The position numbers were made by a program, and so were the translations under genes. Below the pieces are notes generated by a model that did no database searches, was not told the DNA's origin, and worked only from the letters and a program-made list of their open reading frames with translations. From Brevundimonas sp. SGAir0440 (lineage in GTDB: Bacteria > Pseudomonadota > Alphaproteobacteria > Caulobacterales > Caulobacteraceae), in contig NZ_CP039435.1 in assembly GCF_005484585.1 (NCBI RefSeq), positions 1 to 64,000 of the forward strand: a stretch of 64,000 bases of DNA. The letters run 5' to 3'. Below are positions 49,059 through 57,505 of this stretch, piece by piece; position 1 is the stretch's first letter; the number at the start of each line of letters is the position of its first letter.

Positions 49059-50276
49059 CTACTCGACCTTGGCGGCGGCGATCAGTTCGGGGCGGGCGAT
49101 GGCGCGGGGCGCGGTTTCGACCGGCGTCAGATCCGGCAAGGCCTTGCCCTCGTGATCGACCTGCAGATCCTCGAACCGGCGCGCGGAGACCATGACCTGG
49201 CTCTCGAGCGAGCCGACGAACTGATTGTACTTGCCAACCGCCGTATCCAGAGCCCGCCCGACGGCTGAGGCATGCCCCCCCATGACCGACAGCCGCTTGT
49301 AGAGTTCGCGGCCTAGGGCGGCGACCTTGTCTGCGTTGGCCGCCTGCTCTTCCGCGCGCCAGCCATAGGCAACGGCCTTGCACAGGGCGAACAGGGTCGA
49401 AGGGGTGACGATGACGACGCGCGAGGCCATGGCCTGGGTCATCAGGTCCGGCTCATGGTCCAGAGCCGTGACCAGGAAGGCGTCGCCGGGCACGAACAGG
49501 ACGACGAAATCCGGGCTGGGCTTGAACTGGTCCTGATAGGCCTTGGACGACAGCTGGCGCACATGGGTCTTCAGGCTGGCGGCGGTGCGCAGGCCGACCG
49601 AGCGGGCGCGCGCCTCTTCGTCGCCCTCTCCGTCGTCGAAGGCCAGCGGGACCTTGGCGTCGATCACGAACATGCCGCCGCCGGGCAGGCGGACGATGAA
49701 GTCGGGCCGGTTCTGGCGACCCTCGTCGTCGGCGCTGGAGGTCTGTTCGGTGAAGTCGAACCGCCCCGCCATGCCGGCGGCCTCCAGCACATTGCGGCAG
49801 GTCTGCTCGCCCCATCGGCCCCGACGGCCCGTATTGCCGCGCAGGGCTTCGGTCAGCTTGCGCGCCTCGTCGCGCGTGGCGGACGAGGCCGTCATCAGCT
49901 GGGCCAGCTGCTCGCGCAGCCCCCCGGTCTCTTCGGACCGCGTCTTCTCCAGCGCGGCGACATGCTCCTGGAACTTGGTCAGGGTGTCGGCGACGGGTTT
50001 CAGCTGGGCGGCCATCCGCTCGCGCGCCAGCTGGTCCTGGGCGCGGAAGGTCTCGGTCGCGCGACTGACCATCTGATCCGCCACGACCTGGGCCGACTGC
50101 GCCGCCTGGGCTTTGAGCAGTTCGCCCATGGTCACACGGCTTTCCTCGACCAGATCGATGCGGGCCTCGGCCGCGGCCAGCGCGCCGCTCGTCCTTTGCC
50201 AGCCCATATAGGCCCACAGAAAACCGCCCGCGAAGGCGGCGGCCAGGACAGCGAGGATCGGCACGAGCATGTTCAT
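49059..50276 (-). CDS. rmuC: DNA recombination protein RmuC
   Basis: A 405-residue protein that limits inversions at short inverted repeats. It has an N-terminal membrane anchor (LVPILAVLAAAFAGGFLWAYMGW), a long coiled coil (about 25-135) and the nuclease-like core with NTGRRGRWGEQTCRNVLEAAGMAGRFDF, RPDFIVRLPGGGMFVIDAKVPL, FVVLFVPGDAFLVTAL and VVIVTPSTLFALCKAVAYGWRAEE, all diagnostic of RmuC. Confidence 0.95.
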   Translation of the reverse strand: MNMLVPILAVLAAAFAGGFLWAYMGWQRTSGALAAAEARIDLVEESRVTMGELLKAQAAQSAQVVADQMVSRATETFRAQDQLARERMAAQLKPVADTLTKFQEHVAALEKTRSEETGGLREQLAQLMTASSATRDEARKLTEALRGNTGRRGRWGEQTCRNVLEAAGMAGRFDFTEQTSSADDEGRQNRPDFIVRLPGGGMFVIDAKVPLAFDDGEGDEEARARSVGLRTAASLKTHVRQLSSKAYQDQFKPSPDFVVLFVPGDAFLVTALDHEPDLMTQAMASRVVIVTPSTLFALCKAVAYGWRAEEQAANADKVAALGRELYKRLSVMGGHASAVGRALDTAVGKYNQFVGSLESQVMVSARRFEDLQVDHEGKALPDLTPVETAPRAIARPELIAAAKVE

Positions 50277-50395
50277 GCTCCGTTCCTAACGGGAGTCGCC
50301 ATCAATGAGAAGCGGGCCCTTCCGGCGCCGCTTGTCCGGAACGTCGCCACTGCGATGACGTTGGTGTCTCAGCCATTTGCACGAAGGACCCGCCC

Positions 50396-50758
50396 ATGAC
50401 CCCGGAAAAGCCCCACCGCCACGACACCGCCGCCGATGCGGTGCACGACGGCCGGCCGGTCGACGCCGAACTGGTGCGCAGCGGCCGCAAGAACCCGCGC
50501 ATCGCCGTAATCCTGGCGATCTCGACCCTGGCGGCGGCCATTCTGCTGCTGGGCCTGTGGTTCGTGACCAACGGCGCGTTCGATTCCAAGAACGCGGAGA
50601 CCGGGCCCGAGGCGGCCGCCGCCGAAACCCAGGCCTTCGTCGGCGACAGCCAGACTCCGCCGGCCGCCGATGCGCCGACGGATGAAACGGGGCGCGCCGT
50701 GCCGACCCCGACGGGCGAAGCGCCGAACGTCAACGCCCCGACGGTGCCTTCGAACTAA
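50396..50758 (+). CDS. Single-span membrane protein of unknown function
   Basis: A 120-residue protein: a charged cytoplasmic N-terminus (about 1-34), one membrane helix (IAVILAISTLAAAILLLGLWFV, about 36-57), and an Ala/Pro/Thr/Glu-rich, probably disordered C-terminal tail. Its architecture resembles the 12810-13373 protein but the sequences are not alike. It is divergent from rmuC and converges with recR, ending 5 bp from it. Not recognised. Confidence 0.68.
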   Translation: MTPEKPHRHDTAADAVHDGRPVDAELVRSGRKNPRIAVILAISTLAAAILLLGLWFVTNGAFDSKNAETGPEAAAAETQAFVGDSQTPPAADAPTDETGRAVPTPTGEAPNVNAPTVPSN

Positions 50759-50763
50759 CTCGG

Positions 50764-51366
50764 TCAGGCCGGGCGGCGGGCGCGCAGGGCCTGGACGATG
50801 GTGCCGTCGTCCAGCCAGTCCAGTTCCCCGCCGACCGGCACCCCGCGCGCCAGCGAGGTGATCTCCACATCCGGACCGGCGATCCGCTCGGCGACATAGT
50901 GGGCGGTCGTCTGGCCATCGACCGTGGCCGGCAGGGCCAGCACGACCTCCCGCACGCCCCCGCCCCTGACGCGCCCGACCAGTTCGGTGATCCGCAGATG
51001 CTCGGGCCCGACGCCGTCCAGCGCGGACAGCAGTCCGCCCAGGACATGATATTTGCCGCGAAAGGCGCCGGATCGCTCCATCGCCCACAGGGCGCCGGCC
51101 TCCTCAACCACGCAGATCAGACTGTTGTCTCGCGCTCCATCGGAACAGATGGCGCAGGGGTCGCGCGTATCCGGCGCGCCGCAAACCGAGCACGACACGA
51201 CCTTTTCCGCCGTCTCGGCCAGCGACGCTGCCAGCGGGACCAGCAACTGCTCGCGGCGCTTCAATAGCGCCAGCGCCGCGCGCCGCGCCGAGCGCGGACC
51301 GAGGCCCGGCAGTTTGGCGAGAAGGGAGATCAGCCGTTCGATCTCCGGCCCGGCGGAGGCGGCCAT
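50764..51366 (-). CDS. recR: Recombination mediator RecR
   Basis: Works with RecF and RecO to load RecA at gaps. The 200-residue protein has the helix-hairpin-helix [20 protein letters not shown], a four-Cys zinc site ([16 protein letters not shown]), and a TOPRIM domain with [39 protein letters not shown]. It follows ybaB with a one-base overlap of stop and start (TGATG), the usual ybaB-recR pair. dnaX, often next to this pair, is about 4 kb away. Confidence 0.97.
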   Translation of the reverse strand: MAASAGPEIERLISLLAKLPGLGPRSARRAALALLKRREQLLVPLAASLAETAEKVVSCSVCGAPDTRDPCAICSDGARDNSLICVVEEAGALWAMERSGAFRGKYHVLGGLLSALDGVGPEHLRITELVGRVRGGGVREVVLALPATVDGQTTAHYVAERIAGPDVEITSLARGVPVGGELDWLDDGTIVQALRARRPA

Positions 51367-51695
51367 CAGAACAGTTTCGGCATTCCGGGAATGTTCATCC
51401 CGGCCATGGGGCCTGCGGCCTCGCGCATCAGGGCGTTGTTCTGCTCATCCAGCTTGCGCTTGGCGTCGGCATGGGCGGCGACGATCAGATCGGCCAGGAT
51501 CTCGCCCTCGCCCGGGCTCAGCAGGCTGTCATCGATCTTGATGGCTGTAATCTCGCCAGGGCCCTTGAGGGACACCGAGACGAGGCCGCCGCCGGAAGAA
51601 CCCTCGGCAATCGTTTCGGCCATCTTGGCCTGGGCGTCCTGCAGCTTTTGCTGCATCGCCTGGGCCTGCTGCATCAGTTGGGTCAGATCTTTCAT
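51366..51695 (-). CDS. ybaB: YbaB/EbfC nucleoid-associated protein
   Basis: A 109-residue DNA-binding protein of the nucleoid, starting [25 protein letters not shown] and containing [28 protein letters not shown], the conserved dimer core, then a helical tail ending PGMPKLF. An upstream in-frame start (51815) would add 40 residues without similarity. It is coupled to recR. Confidence 0.94.
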   Translation of the reverse strand: MKDLTQLMQQAQAMQQKLQDAQAKMAETIAEGSSGGGLVSVSLKGPGEITAIKIDDSLLSPGEGEILADLIVAAHADAKRKLDEQNNALMREAAGPMAGMNIPGMPKLF

Positions 51696-51851
51696 GCCCT
51701 CTAGATAGGGCGAACCAAGCCTGGGCGACAGAGGGGTTGTGCGCGGTGCGCGATATCGAAACCCAGCCTTTCGGGATTGGCGCTTGCGGCTGTTGCAAAA
51801 CACCCTAATTAGCACCCGTAATCGTTGCTATTTAAGTCAGGACGCATCCCC

Positions 51852-52466
51852 ATGGCCTATGACGCTACTCACCAACGCGACGTCCCGCTGTCGGACGCCG
51901 CCCTGTCGCAACTGTTCACCGAGGCGCGCACGCGCAACGGTTGGACGGATCGCCCCGTCGCGCCGGAACTGCTGCACAAGCTGTATGACCTGACCAAGTT
52001 CGGGCCCACGGCGGTCAACGGATCGCCCGCCCGCTTCGTCTTCATCACCTCGCCCGAGGCCAAGGCCCGCCTGATTCCGCTGATGAGCGAGGGCAACCGC
52101 GACAAGACGCGGCAGGCCCCGGTGACGGTGATCGTCGGTCAGGACATGGACTTCCACGATCATCTCGACGCCCTGTTCCCCCATGCGCCGGGCGCCAAGG
52201 CCTGGTTTGCCGACGAGGCCGGCCGGCGCGAGACCGCCTTCCGTAACGCCTCGCTGCAGGGCGGCTATCTGACCATCGCCGCCCGCGCCCTGGGCCTGGA
52301 TGTCGGGCCGATGTCCGGCTTCGACGCCGCCGGCGTGAAGGCCGAGTTCTTCCCCGACAGCCATGTCGAGCCGAACTATATCCTCAACCTCGGCTATGGC
52401 TCGGACGAGAATCTGTTTCCACGCTCGCCGCGCCTGTCGTTCGACGAGGCCGCGCAGATTCTCTGA
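51852..52466 (+). CDS. Malonic semialdehyde reductase-like nitroreductase (RutE/HadB type)
   Basis: An FMN-dependent NAD(P)H oxidoreductase of the nitroreductase fold. The 204-residue protein shows the segments [33 protein letters not shown] and [25 protein letters not shown], the layout of RutE (malonic semialdehyde to 3-hydroxypropionate in pyrimidine degradation). No other rut genes are present, so the substrate may differ. It is divergent from ybaB and followed by a strong terminator. Confidence 0.9.
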   Translation: MAYDATHQRDVPLSDAALSQLFTEARTRNGWTDRPVAPELLHKLYDLTKFGPTAVNGSPARFVFITSPEAKARLIPLMSEGNRDKTRQAPVTVIVGQDMDFHDHLDALFPHAPGAKAWFADEAGRRETAFRNASLQGGYLTIAARALGLDVGPMSGFDAAGVKAEFFPDSHVEPNYILNLGYGSDENLFPRSPRLSFDEAAQIL

Positions 52467-52493
52467 GCCGAGTTGTCGGCCCGAAACGAAGAA

Positions 52494-52518
52494 GGGCGGC
52501 CCGTCGGGCCGCCCTTTT
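52494..52518 (+). terminator. Rho-independent terminator
   Basis: A perfect 9-bp stem (GGGCGGCCC/GGGCCGCCC, loop GTC) followed by TTTT, 27 bases after the RutE-like stop and 20 bases beyond the end of the convergent cytochrome gene. Confidence 0.9.
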
Positions 52519-52538
52519 GTCGTTCATCGCCGGAGCAA

Positions 52539-53273
52539 TCAGGTGTTGGGCGGCGCAGACGCCGTCGCGGCGGGCGGGGCCGCCGGGGTCGCCTGAGACG
52601 CGGCGGGGGCGCCGGCGGCCGGGGTGGTTCCGGTCGCTTCGGTCGCCGCGGCGCCTTCGGTCACCGGGGCCTCGCCCATCGCAGGCGCGCCGGCGGCCGG
52701 CGCGGCCGCGCCAGGCTGACGGGTGGGATCCGGCGCCGGGATGGCGAAGCCGCCCGAGCCCTGCGTGCGCAGCCAGGCGATCAGATTGATGCGCGTCTGG
52801 GTGTCGCGGATGCCGGCGAAGGACATCTTGGTGCCGGGCACATATTTGGCCGGTGCCGTGATGAAGCTGTTGATCTGGTCATAGCCCCAGGTCGGCGCCT
52901 CAGCCTTGTGCTTGGCCATGGCGTCGGAATAGGCGAAGCCCGGACGGTGCATGACCGGACCGCCGACCACGCCCCACAGGTTCGGACCGATCTTGTCGGC
53001 GCCGCCCTGGTGCGCGTCGTGGCAGGCCTGGCAGCGGGCGAAGGCGGCCTCGCCGGCGGCCAGATCGGCGGTCGGCAGCACCGTGCCCCAGTCGGGCGCC
53101 AGTTCGGCGGCTTCACCGCCGGCGGCCTCTTCCGGCGCATCGACGAAATAGCCCATCTTTTCGGGGGCTTCCGAATGATAGACGAGGCCCGAGGCCTGCT
53201 GGACGACCAGGATGACGAACGCCGTCCCCAGAGCCGCGCCGAAAATCTTGTTCCACTTAAGATCGCCGCTCAT
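52539..53273 (-). CDS. Membrane-anchored cytochrome c (CycM/c552-like)
   Basis: Carries electrons, probably between the bc1 complex and a cytochrome oxidase. The 244-residue protein has an N-terminal anchor (about 9-27, KIFGAALGTAFVILVVQ), the haem site CQACH (C81, C84, H85) and the distal Met150 in PGTKMSFAG. A 65-residue Ala/Pro/Thr-rich tail (about 180-244) is longer than usual. ATG 53273 gives the normal anchor; the upstream frame is unrelated. It is divergent from kdsB. Confidence 0.93.
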   Translation of the reverse strand: MSGDLKWNKIFGAALGTAFVILVVQQASGLVYHSEAPEKMGYFVDAPEEAAGGEAAELAPDWGTVLPTADLAAGEAAFARCQACHDAHQGGADKIGPNLWGVVGGPVMHRPGFAYSDAMAKHKAEAPTWGYDQINSFITAPAKYVPGTKMSFAGIRDTQTRINLIAWLRTQGSGGFAIPAPDPTRQPGAAAPAAGAPAMGEAPVTEGAAATEATGTTPAAGAPAASQATPAAPPAATASAPPNT

Positions 53274-53415
53274 ACGCCTGGTCGTTTCCCTCTGCCGGCC
53301 GGGCCCCTCGAAAACACGCCCCGGACATAATCTTGCTTTGGCGTCTCTGGCACGGTAGCGCCGCCTTCGCAACCGGCCCAACGCGCGACGGGCCAGACAG
53401 GCGTCAGGGAAGTCG

Positions 53416-54138
53416 ATGAATCCGTTGATAATGATACCGGCTCGCATGGCCGCCACCCGCCTGCCGAACAAGCCGCTGGCCCTGATCGGCGACACGCCGA
53501 TGATCGTGCGGGCCTATCGCCAGGCCGAGGCCTCGGGCCTGCCGGTCGTGGTCGCCGCCGGCGATCCCGAGATCGTCGAGGCGGTGGAGGCCGCAGGCGG
53601 CCGCGCCGTCCTGACCGACCCGGCCCTGCCCTCGGGCTCGGACCGCATTCGCGCCGCCGTAGACGCCATCGACCCCGAGGGCGATTTCGACGCCGTCATC
53701 AACGTTCAGGGCGACATGCCCTTCGCCAGCCCCGGTCTGGCCGTCGCCTGCGCCGCCATTCTGCACGGCGAGCCGACCTGCGACATCGCCACCCTGGTCG
53801 CCGCCGAGGCCGACGGGTCGGACCGGACCAATCCCGACGTGGTCAAGGCGGTGCTGGCCTTGGGCGAAGGCGAACGCCAGGCGCGCGCCCTCTATTTCAC
53901 CCGCTCGACCCTATATGGCGACGCCCCTGTCTGGCGTCATATCGGCGTCTATGGCTATCGCCGCGAAGCGCTGAACCGCTTCTGCGCCGCGCCGCCGTCC
54001 CCGCTGGAGAAGCGTGAGAAGCTGGAACAGTTGCGCGCCCTGGAAATGGGCATGCAGATCTGGGCCGCCGTCATCGACGAAGCCCCCCTGTCCGTCGACA
54101 ATCCCGCCGACCTGGAGGCGGCGCGGGCGCTGGTCTGA
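53416..54138 (+). CDS. kdsB: CMP-KDO synthetase
   Basis: Activates 3-deoxy-manno-octulosonate to CMP-KDO for lipopolysaccharide inner core. The 240-residue protein starts MNPLIMIPARMAATRLPNKPLA and has TDPALPSGSDRIRAAVD, VINVQGDMPFASPG and HIGVYGYRREALNRFCAAPPSPLEKREKLEQLRALE, the full set of family motifs. It is an essential-type lipopolysaccharide gene and stands alone here. Confidence 0.96.
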   Translation: MNPLIMIPARMAATRLPNKPLALIGDTPMIVRAYRQAEASGLPVVVAAGDPEIVEAVEAAGGRAVLTDPALPSGSDRIRAAVDAIDPEGDFDAVINVQGDMPFASPGLAVACAAILHGEPTCDIATLVAAEADGSDRTNPDVVKAVLALGEGERQARALYFTRSTLYGDAPVWRHIGVYGYRREALNRFCAAPPSPLEKREKLEQLRALEMGMQIWAAVIDEAPLSVDNPADLEAARALV

Positions 54139-54143
54139 CGCCG

Positions 54144-54243
54144 GAATTGCATCAGGCGAAAATGGTGCAATGGCGTGCAATTTCGGCGGATAGGACTGTT
54201 TTTACTAAGGAATAGTGTGCGCCGAATTGCACCGGTGCAATTC
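54144..54243. repeat. Cluster of AATTGCA/TGCAATT sites with a perfect 20-bp palindrome
   Basis: Half-sites occur at 54145-54151 (AATTGCA), 54166-54171 (TGCAAT) and 54176-54182 (TGCAATT). They are followed by a perfect 20-bp palindrome (54224-54243) made of GAATTGCACC and GGTGCAATTC. The sites form two inverted pairs, spaced by 24 and by 4 bases. This is the 293-base gap between the 3' ends of kdsB and nudC, where no protein-gene promoter is expected. Function unknown. Confidence 0.8.
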
Positions 54244-54399
54244 CGTTTGCGATGCTGGTCGCGCGACGATGTCAAAGACCCGTCGGCATCATAGGCCGGG
54301 CCGGGGCCCTGTATGGCAGACGGTCGATGCGAAGCCGTAAACCCCTGAAACGACGCCGATTCGTTCTCTGGGTTAGGATGGAAAGTCATTGAATGCCCT

Positions 54400-54420
54400 C
54401 CCTCCCCGTTGCGGGAAGGG
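54400..54420 (-). terminator. Weak hairpin after nudC
   Basis: On the minus strand CCCTTCCCG, loop CAA and CGGGGAGGG pair over nine positions with one U-G pair, starting 12 bases after the nudC stop. No U run follows, so it may stop transcription poorly. Similar CCCTCCC/GGGAGGG hairpins appear near 55561. Confidence 0.4.
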
Positions 54421-54431
54421 TGAGGCAGTCG

Positions 54432-55352
54432 TCAGACCTCGTCGACCCAGGCCTTGATCAGGCTGTGGGCGATGGCGAAGGGCGGCGGGGCCTGAATGCT
54501 CGGATGCTCGCCCGCCAGCACGGCGCGCGCCTCGGCCCGCGTCAGCCAAGCGACGGCTTCCAGCTCGGTCTGGTCCGGTTGCGCCTGATCGTCCGACACC
54601 TCTGCGATCAGGCCGATCATCAGTTGCGACGGGAAGGGCCAGGGCTGGCTGGAGTGATAGGCCGTGGCGATCACGCTAAGGCCGGCCTCTTCCTTCACCT
54701 CGCGGGCGCAGGCCTCCTCGATGGATTCGCCCGGTTCCAAAAACCCGGCCAGCGCCGACATCCGCCCGACAGGCCAGGCCGCCTGGCGGCCAAGCAGGCA
54801 GATGGGCTCCGCCCCGCCCTTATAGACCGGCAGCATGATGGTGACCGGATCGACGCGCGGGAAATGCTCGGTCCCGCAGGCCGGACAGACCCGCTTCCAG
54901 CCGCCCGACGCCGTCTCGCTCAGCGTGCCGCAGTTGGCGCAGAAACCGTGTTTGCGTCGCCAGTCGAACAGGCTCTTGGCCCCGCCGGCCATGGCCGCAT
55001 CCGCCGCCGGCAGGATCGCCGCCGCCGCACGCATCTCCTGAAAGGCGCCCAGCCCGGCCAGCGGCCCGTCGGTCGGATCGATTGAGCCCTCGAACTCGAT
55101 GGCGAAGACGGGTTCGTCGTTCCACAGGCCCAGAAACGCCTCGCGGTCCCGCACCAGGGTGCGCGCATGGCGCATCTGCAGCCACGCCAGCCTCGGCCCC
55201 TCGCCCGTCTCCTCGATCAGCGGCCGCCCTTCCCACAGCGCCAGGGCCTGGGCGTAGGGTTTGGCGGCCTGCTCGGCCAGCCATTCGGGATCATTCCTCA
55301 GGTCGCCGGCCCGATCGAGCGGATTGCCGGCGAAGGTGTTCTGATGGGCCAT
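54432..55352 (-). CDS. nudC: NAD+ diphosphatase / NAD-cap decapping enzyme NudC
   Basis: Nudix hydrolase that splits NAD(H) and removes NAD caps from RNA. The 306-residue protein has a zinc ribbon (CANCGTLSETASGGWKRVCPACGTEHFPR), the Nudix box GFLEPGESIEEACAREVKEEAGL and the substrate motif SQPWPFPSQLM that marks NudC. ATG 55352 gives the family N-terminus; an upstream start at 55430 adds 26 unrelated residues. It is divergent from ffs-dnaX. Confidence 0.94.
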   Translation of the reverse strand: MAHQNTFAGNPLDRAGDLRNDPEWLAEQAAKPYAQALALWEGRPLIEETGEGPRLAWLQMRHARTLVRDREAFLGLWNDEPVFAIEFEGSIDPTDGPLAGLGAFQEMRAAAAILPAADAAMAGGAKSLFDWRRKHGFCANCGTLSETASGGWKRVCPACGTEHFPRVDPVTIMLPVYKGGAEPICLLGRQAAWPVGRMSALAGFLEPGESIEEACAREVKEEAGLSVIATAYHSSQPWPFPSQLMIGLIAEVSDDQAQPDQTELEAVAWLTRAEARAVLAGEHPSIQAPPPFAIAHSLIKAWVDEV

Positions 55353-55397
55353 GCGGGTTTGTAGCTCTTGATTCCGGCCTTCGCACCCGTCATATCT

Positions 55398-55490
55398 CCG
55401 CTTGGAGATCGCGGGCGAAGGCTTCGCCAATCTGGTCAGGGCCGGAAGGCAGCAGCCACAACGAATTCCCCTTCGGGTCGCGGTCTCTAC
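55398..55490 (+). ncRNA. ffs: Signal recognition particle RNA (4.5S), boundaries approximate
   Basis: The invariant SRP apical hairpin is present on the plus strand at about 55432-55458: TGGTCAGG-GCC-GGAA-GGC-AGCAGCCA, with the GGAA tetraloop and the asymmetric Ffh-binding loop. The flanks pair as an extended rod (TTCG/CGAA, GAAGG/CCTTC, GCG/CGC, GAGA/TCTC), giving about 90 bases, the usual size of short bacterial SRP RNA. It lies between nudC and dnaX; ffs lies near dnaX in many bacteria. Ends are estimated from pairing. Confidence 0.88.
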
Positions 55491-55560
55491 TTCCTCACAT
55501 CTTTAGCGCGCTATCGCTCGCGACGCGGTCACTCGCTGCGTGAGCGCGTCTGGTGCGTCT

Positions 55561-55589
55561 GTCTCCTCCCTGCGCAGCGGGGAGGAGAC
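55561..55589. repeat. Perfect 10-bp inverted repeat between ffs and dnaX
   Basis: GTCTCCTCCC (55561-55570) is exactly complementary to GGGAGGAGAC (55580-55589), with a 9-base loop. The preceding 60 bases contain several short CTCGC/GCGAG-type repeats. No U run follows, so it is not a typical ffs terminator and may be a copy of a dispersed palindromic element. Confidence 0.6.
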
Positions 55590-55642
55590 GAGGGCCGAGA
55601 ATCGCTTCTTCCCGCCCGTCACCCGCTGTAAGACTTCCACTC

Positions 55643-57496
55643 ATGACGGACAGCGATACGAATCTCGACGGCCCGCCCTGGGAAGAGGACGACGTCGTCG
55701 AACGCGACGAGAACACCGACGACATGTTCGGCGCGCCCGCCGCGGCGGCGTCTGAGCCGGTCGCTGCGCCCGTTTCTGCGCCCGTCGCGGCCAAGCCCGC
55801 CCCCGTCGAAGTCGCGGCTCACGCCGATGACGGCGCCGCCTATCAGGTGCTGGCGCGCAAATATCGGCCGCGCACCTTCGAGGATCTGATCGGTCAGGAG
55901 GCGATGGTGCGCACCCTGACCAACGCCTTCGCCACGGGCCGGATCGCCCACGCCTTCATGCTGACCGGCGTACGCGGCGTCGGCAAGACCACCACCGCCC
56001 GCCTTCTGGCCCGCGCCCTGAACAACGAGACCGACGTCATCGACAAGCCGTCGCTGACCCTGAGCGCCCACGGCCGGCACGACGCCGCCATCATGGCCGG
56101 CCAGCATATGGACGTGATGGAGATGGACGCGGCGTCGCACACCGGCGTCAACGACATCCGCGACATTCTGGAAAGCGTCCGCTATGCGCCGGTCGAGGCG
56201 CGCTACAAGGTCTATGTGCTGGACGAGGTCCACATGCTGTCGACGCAGGCGTTCAACGCCCTGCTGAAGACGCTGGAAGAGCCGCCGCCCCACGCCAAAT
56301 TCATCTTCGCCACCACCGAGATCCGCAAGGTGCCGGTGACGATCCTGAGTCGCTGTCAGCGCTTCGACCTGCGTCGGGTCGAGCCGGAAATCCTGGTCGA
56401 GCATCTGGGCCGGATCGCCGACCGCGAAGGCATGAAGATCGAGAACGACGCCCTGGCCCTGATCTCGCGCGCGGCCGAGGGGTCGGTGCGTGACGGCCTG
56501 TCGCTGCTGGACCAGGCCCTGGTCCAGGCCGAGCGGGGCGAGACGGTCAAGACCGAAACGGTGCGCGACATGCTGGGCCTGGCCGACCGGACCCAGACCA
56601 TCGCCCTGTTCGAAAGCGTCATGGCCGGCCGCACGCCCGAGGCGCTGGAGAGTTTCCGCACTTTTTATGGCTTCGGCGCCGATCCGGTGCAGGTGACCAA
56701 CGACCTGTTGGAACATTGCCACGCCGCCTCGGTCGCCAAGATGCTGGGCCCGAACGCGACCCGCCTGCCCAATGATCAGGCGCAGAAGCTGGCGGCCTTG
56801 GGCGCGGCCATTCCGGCGGCGACATTGTCGCGCACCTGGCAGATGCTGCTGAAGGCGCTGGACGAGGTGCGGCGCGCGCCCAATCCGGCCGATGCGGTGG
56901 AAATGGCCATCGTGCGCCTAGCCTACGCCGCCGACCTGCCGGGACCGGAGGAGGCGCTGAAGCGGCTGCAGTCCGGCGAACTTATCGGCGGCGGCTCGGC
57001 CCCGCGTGGCGGCGGCGGAGGCGGCGGCGGCGGAACCTCGGCGCAGCTGGCCGCGCGGCCGGTCATGGCCCCCGCCCTGCCCGATCCTCAGACTTTCGAA
57101 CAGGTCGTCGCCCTGATCGGCGAGAAGCGCGAGGTCGGGCTTCAGATGGATGTTGAGCGGTATGTGAAGCCGGTCTCGTTCAAGCCCGGCGCCATCGTCT
57201 ATGAAAGCGTCCAGGGCGCGCCGATCGAACTGGCGCGCAAGCTGTCGGCCCGCCTGCGCGAATGGACCGGTCGCACCTGGCTGATCGCCGCCAACGGCCA
57301 GGGCGGGGCCGAGACGGTCATCGAAATCCAGAAAAAGGCCCGCGCCGCCGAACGGGCCGAGGTCGAGGCCAATCCCTTCGTCCAGGCGGTGCTCCAGGCC
57401 TTCCCCGGCGCCAAGCTGGGCGAGATCAAGACCATCGCCCCGACCGTGGTCACTCCTGAAATCCCCGACGTGGTCGAGGACGACGACGAGGACTGA
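55643..57496 (+). CDS. dnaX: DNA polymerase III clamp-loader subunit tau/gamma
   Basis: ATPase that loads the DnaN clamp and couples polymerases. The 617-residue protein has an acidic N-terminal extension (about 1-65), then YRPRTFEDLIGQEAMVRTL, Walker A GVRGVGKTTTARLLARAL, Walker B VYVLDEVHMLS and sensor LLKTLEEPPPHAKFIFATTE. The four zinc-binding Cys of E. coli DnaX are absent: that stretch (LNNETDVIDKPSLTLSAHGR) has none. A run of nine Gly (456-464) separates the loader core from the tau-specific C-terminus. A longer in-frame start (55553) has no similarity. Confidence 0.96.
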   Translation: MTDSDTNLDGPPWEEDDVVERDENTDDMFGAPAAAASEPVAAPVSAPVAAKPAPVEVAAHADDGAAYQVLARKYRPRTFEDLIGQEAMVRTLTNAFATGRIAHAFMLTGVRGVGKTTTARLLARALNNETDVIDKPSLTLSAHGRHDAAIMAGQHMDVMEMDAASHTGVNDIRDILESVRYAPVEARYKVYVLDEVHMLSTQAFNALLKTLEEPPPHAKFIFATTEIRKVPVTILSRCQRFDLRRVEPEILVEHLGRIADREGMKIENDALALISRAAEGSVRDGLSLLDQALVQAERGETVKTETVRDMLGLADRTQTIALFESVMAGRTPEALESFRTFYGFGADPVQVTNDLLEHCHAASVAKMLGPNATRLPNDQAQKLAALGAAIPAATLSRTWQMLLKALDEVRRAPNPADAVEMAIVRLAYAADLPGPEEALKRLQSGELIGGGSAPRGGGGGGGGGTSAQLAARPVMAPALPDPQTFEQVVALIGEKREVGLQMDVERYVKPVSFKPGAIVYESVQGAPIELARKLSARLREWTGRTWLIAANGQGGAETVIEIQKKARAAERAEVEANPFVQAVLQAFPGAKLGEIKTIAPTVVTPEIPDVVEDDDED

Positions 57497-57505
57497 GGGG
57501 TCGGC

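Noticed and set aside
52473..53330. Plus-strand Gly/Arg-rich frame opposite the cytochrome c gene
   Set aside because: The minus strand carries a clear CxxCH haem protein with a membrane anchor; the plus frame is its shadow.
54139..54431. tmRNA or another known RNA in the kdsB-nudC gap
   Set aside because: No tRNA-like 3' end, T-arm sequence or tag frame was found; only palindromic sites are visible.
57325..57345. A-rich stretch (CAGAAAAAGGCC) in dnaX as a programmed frameshift site
   Set aside because: Only five A in a row, near codon 565, far from the E. coli frameshift site and without a visible stimulatory hairpin.
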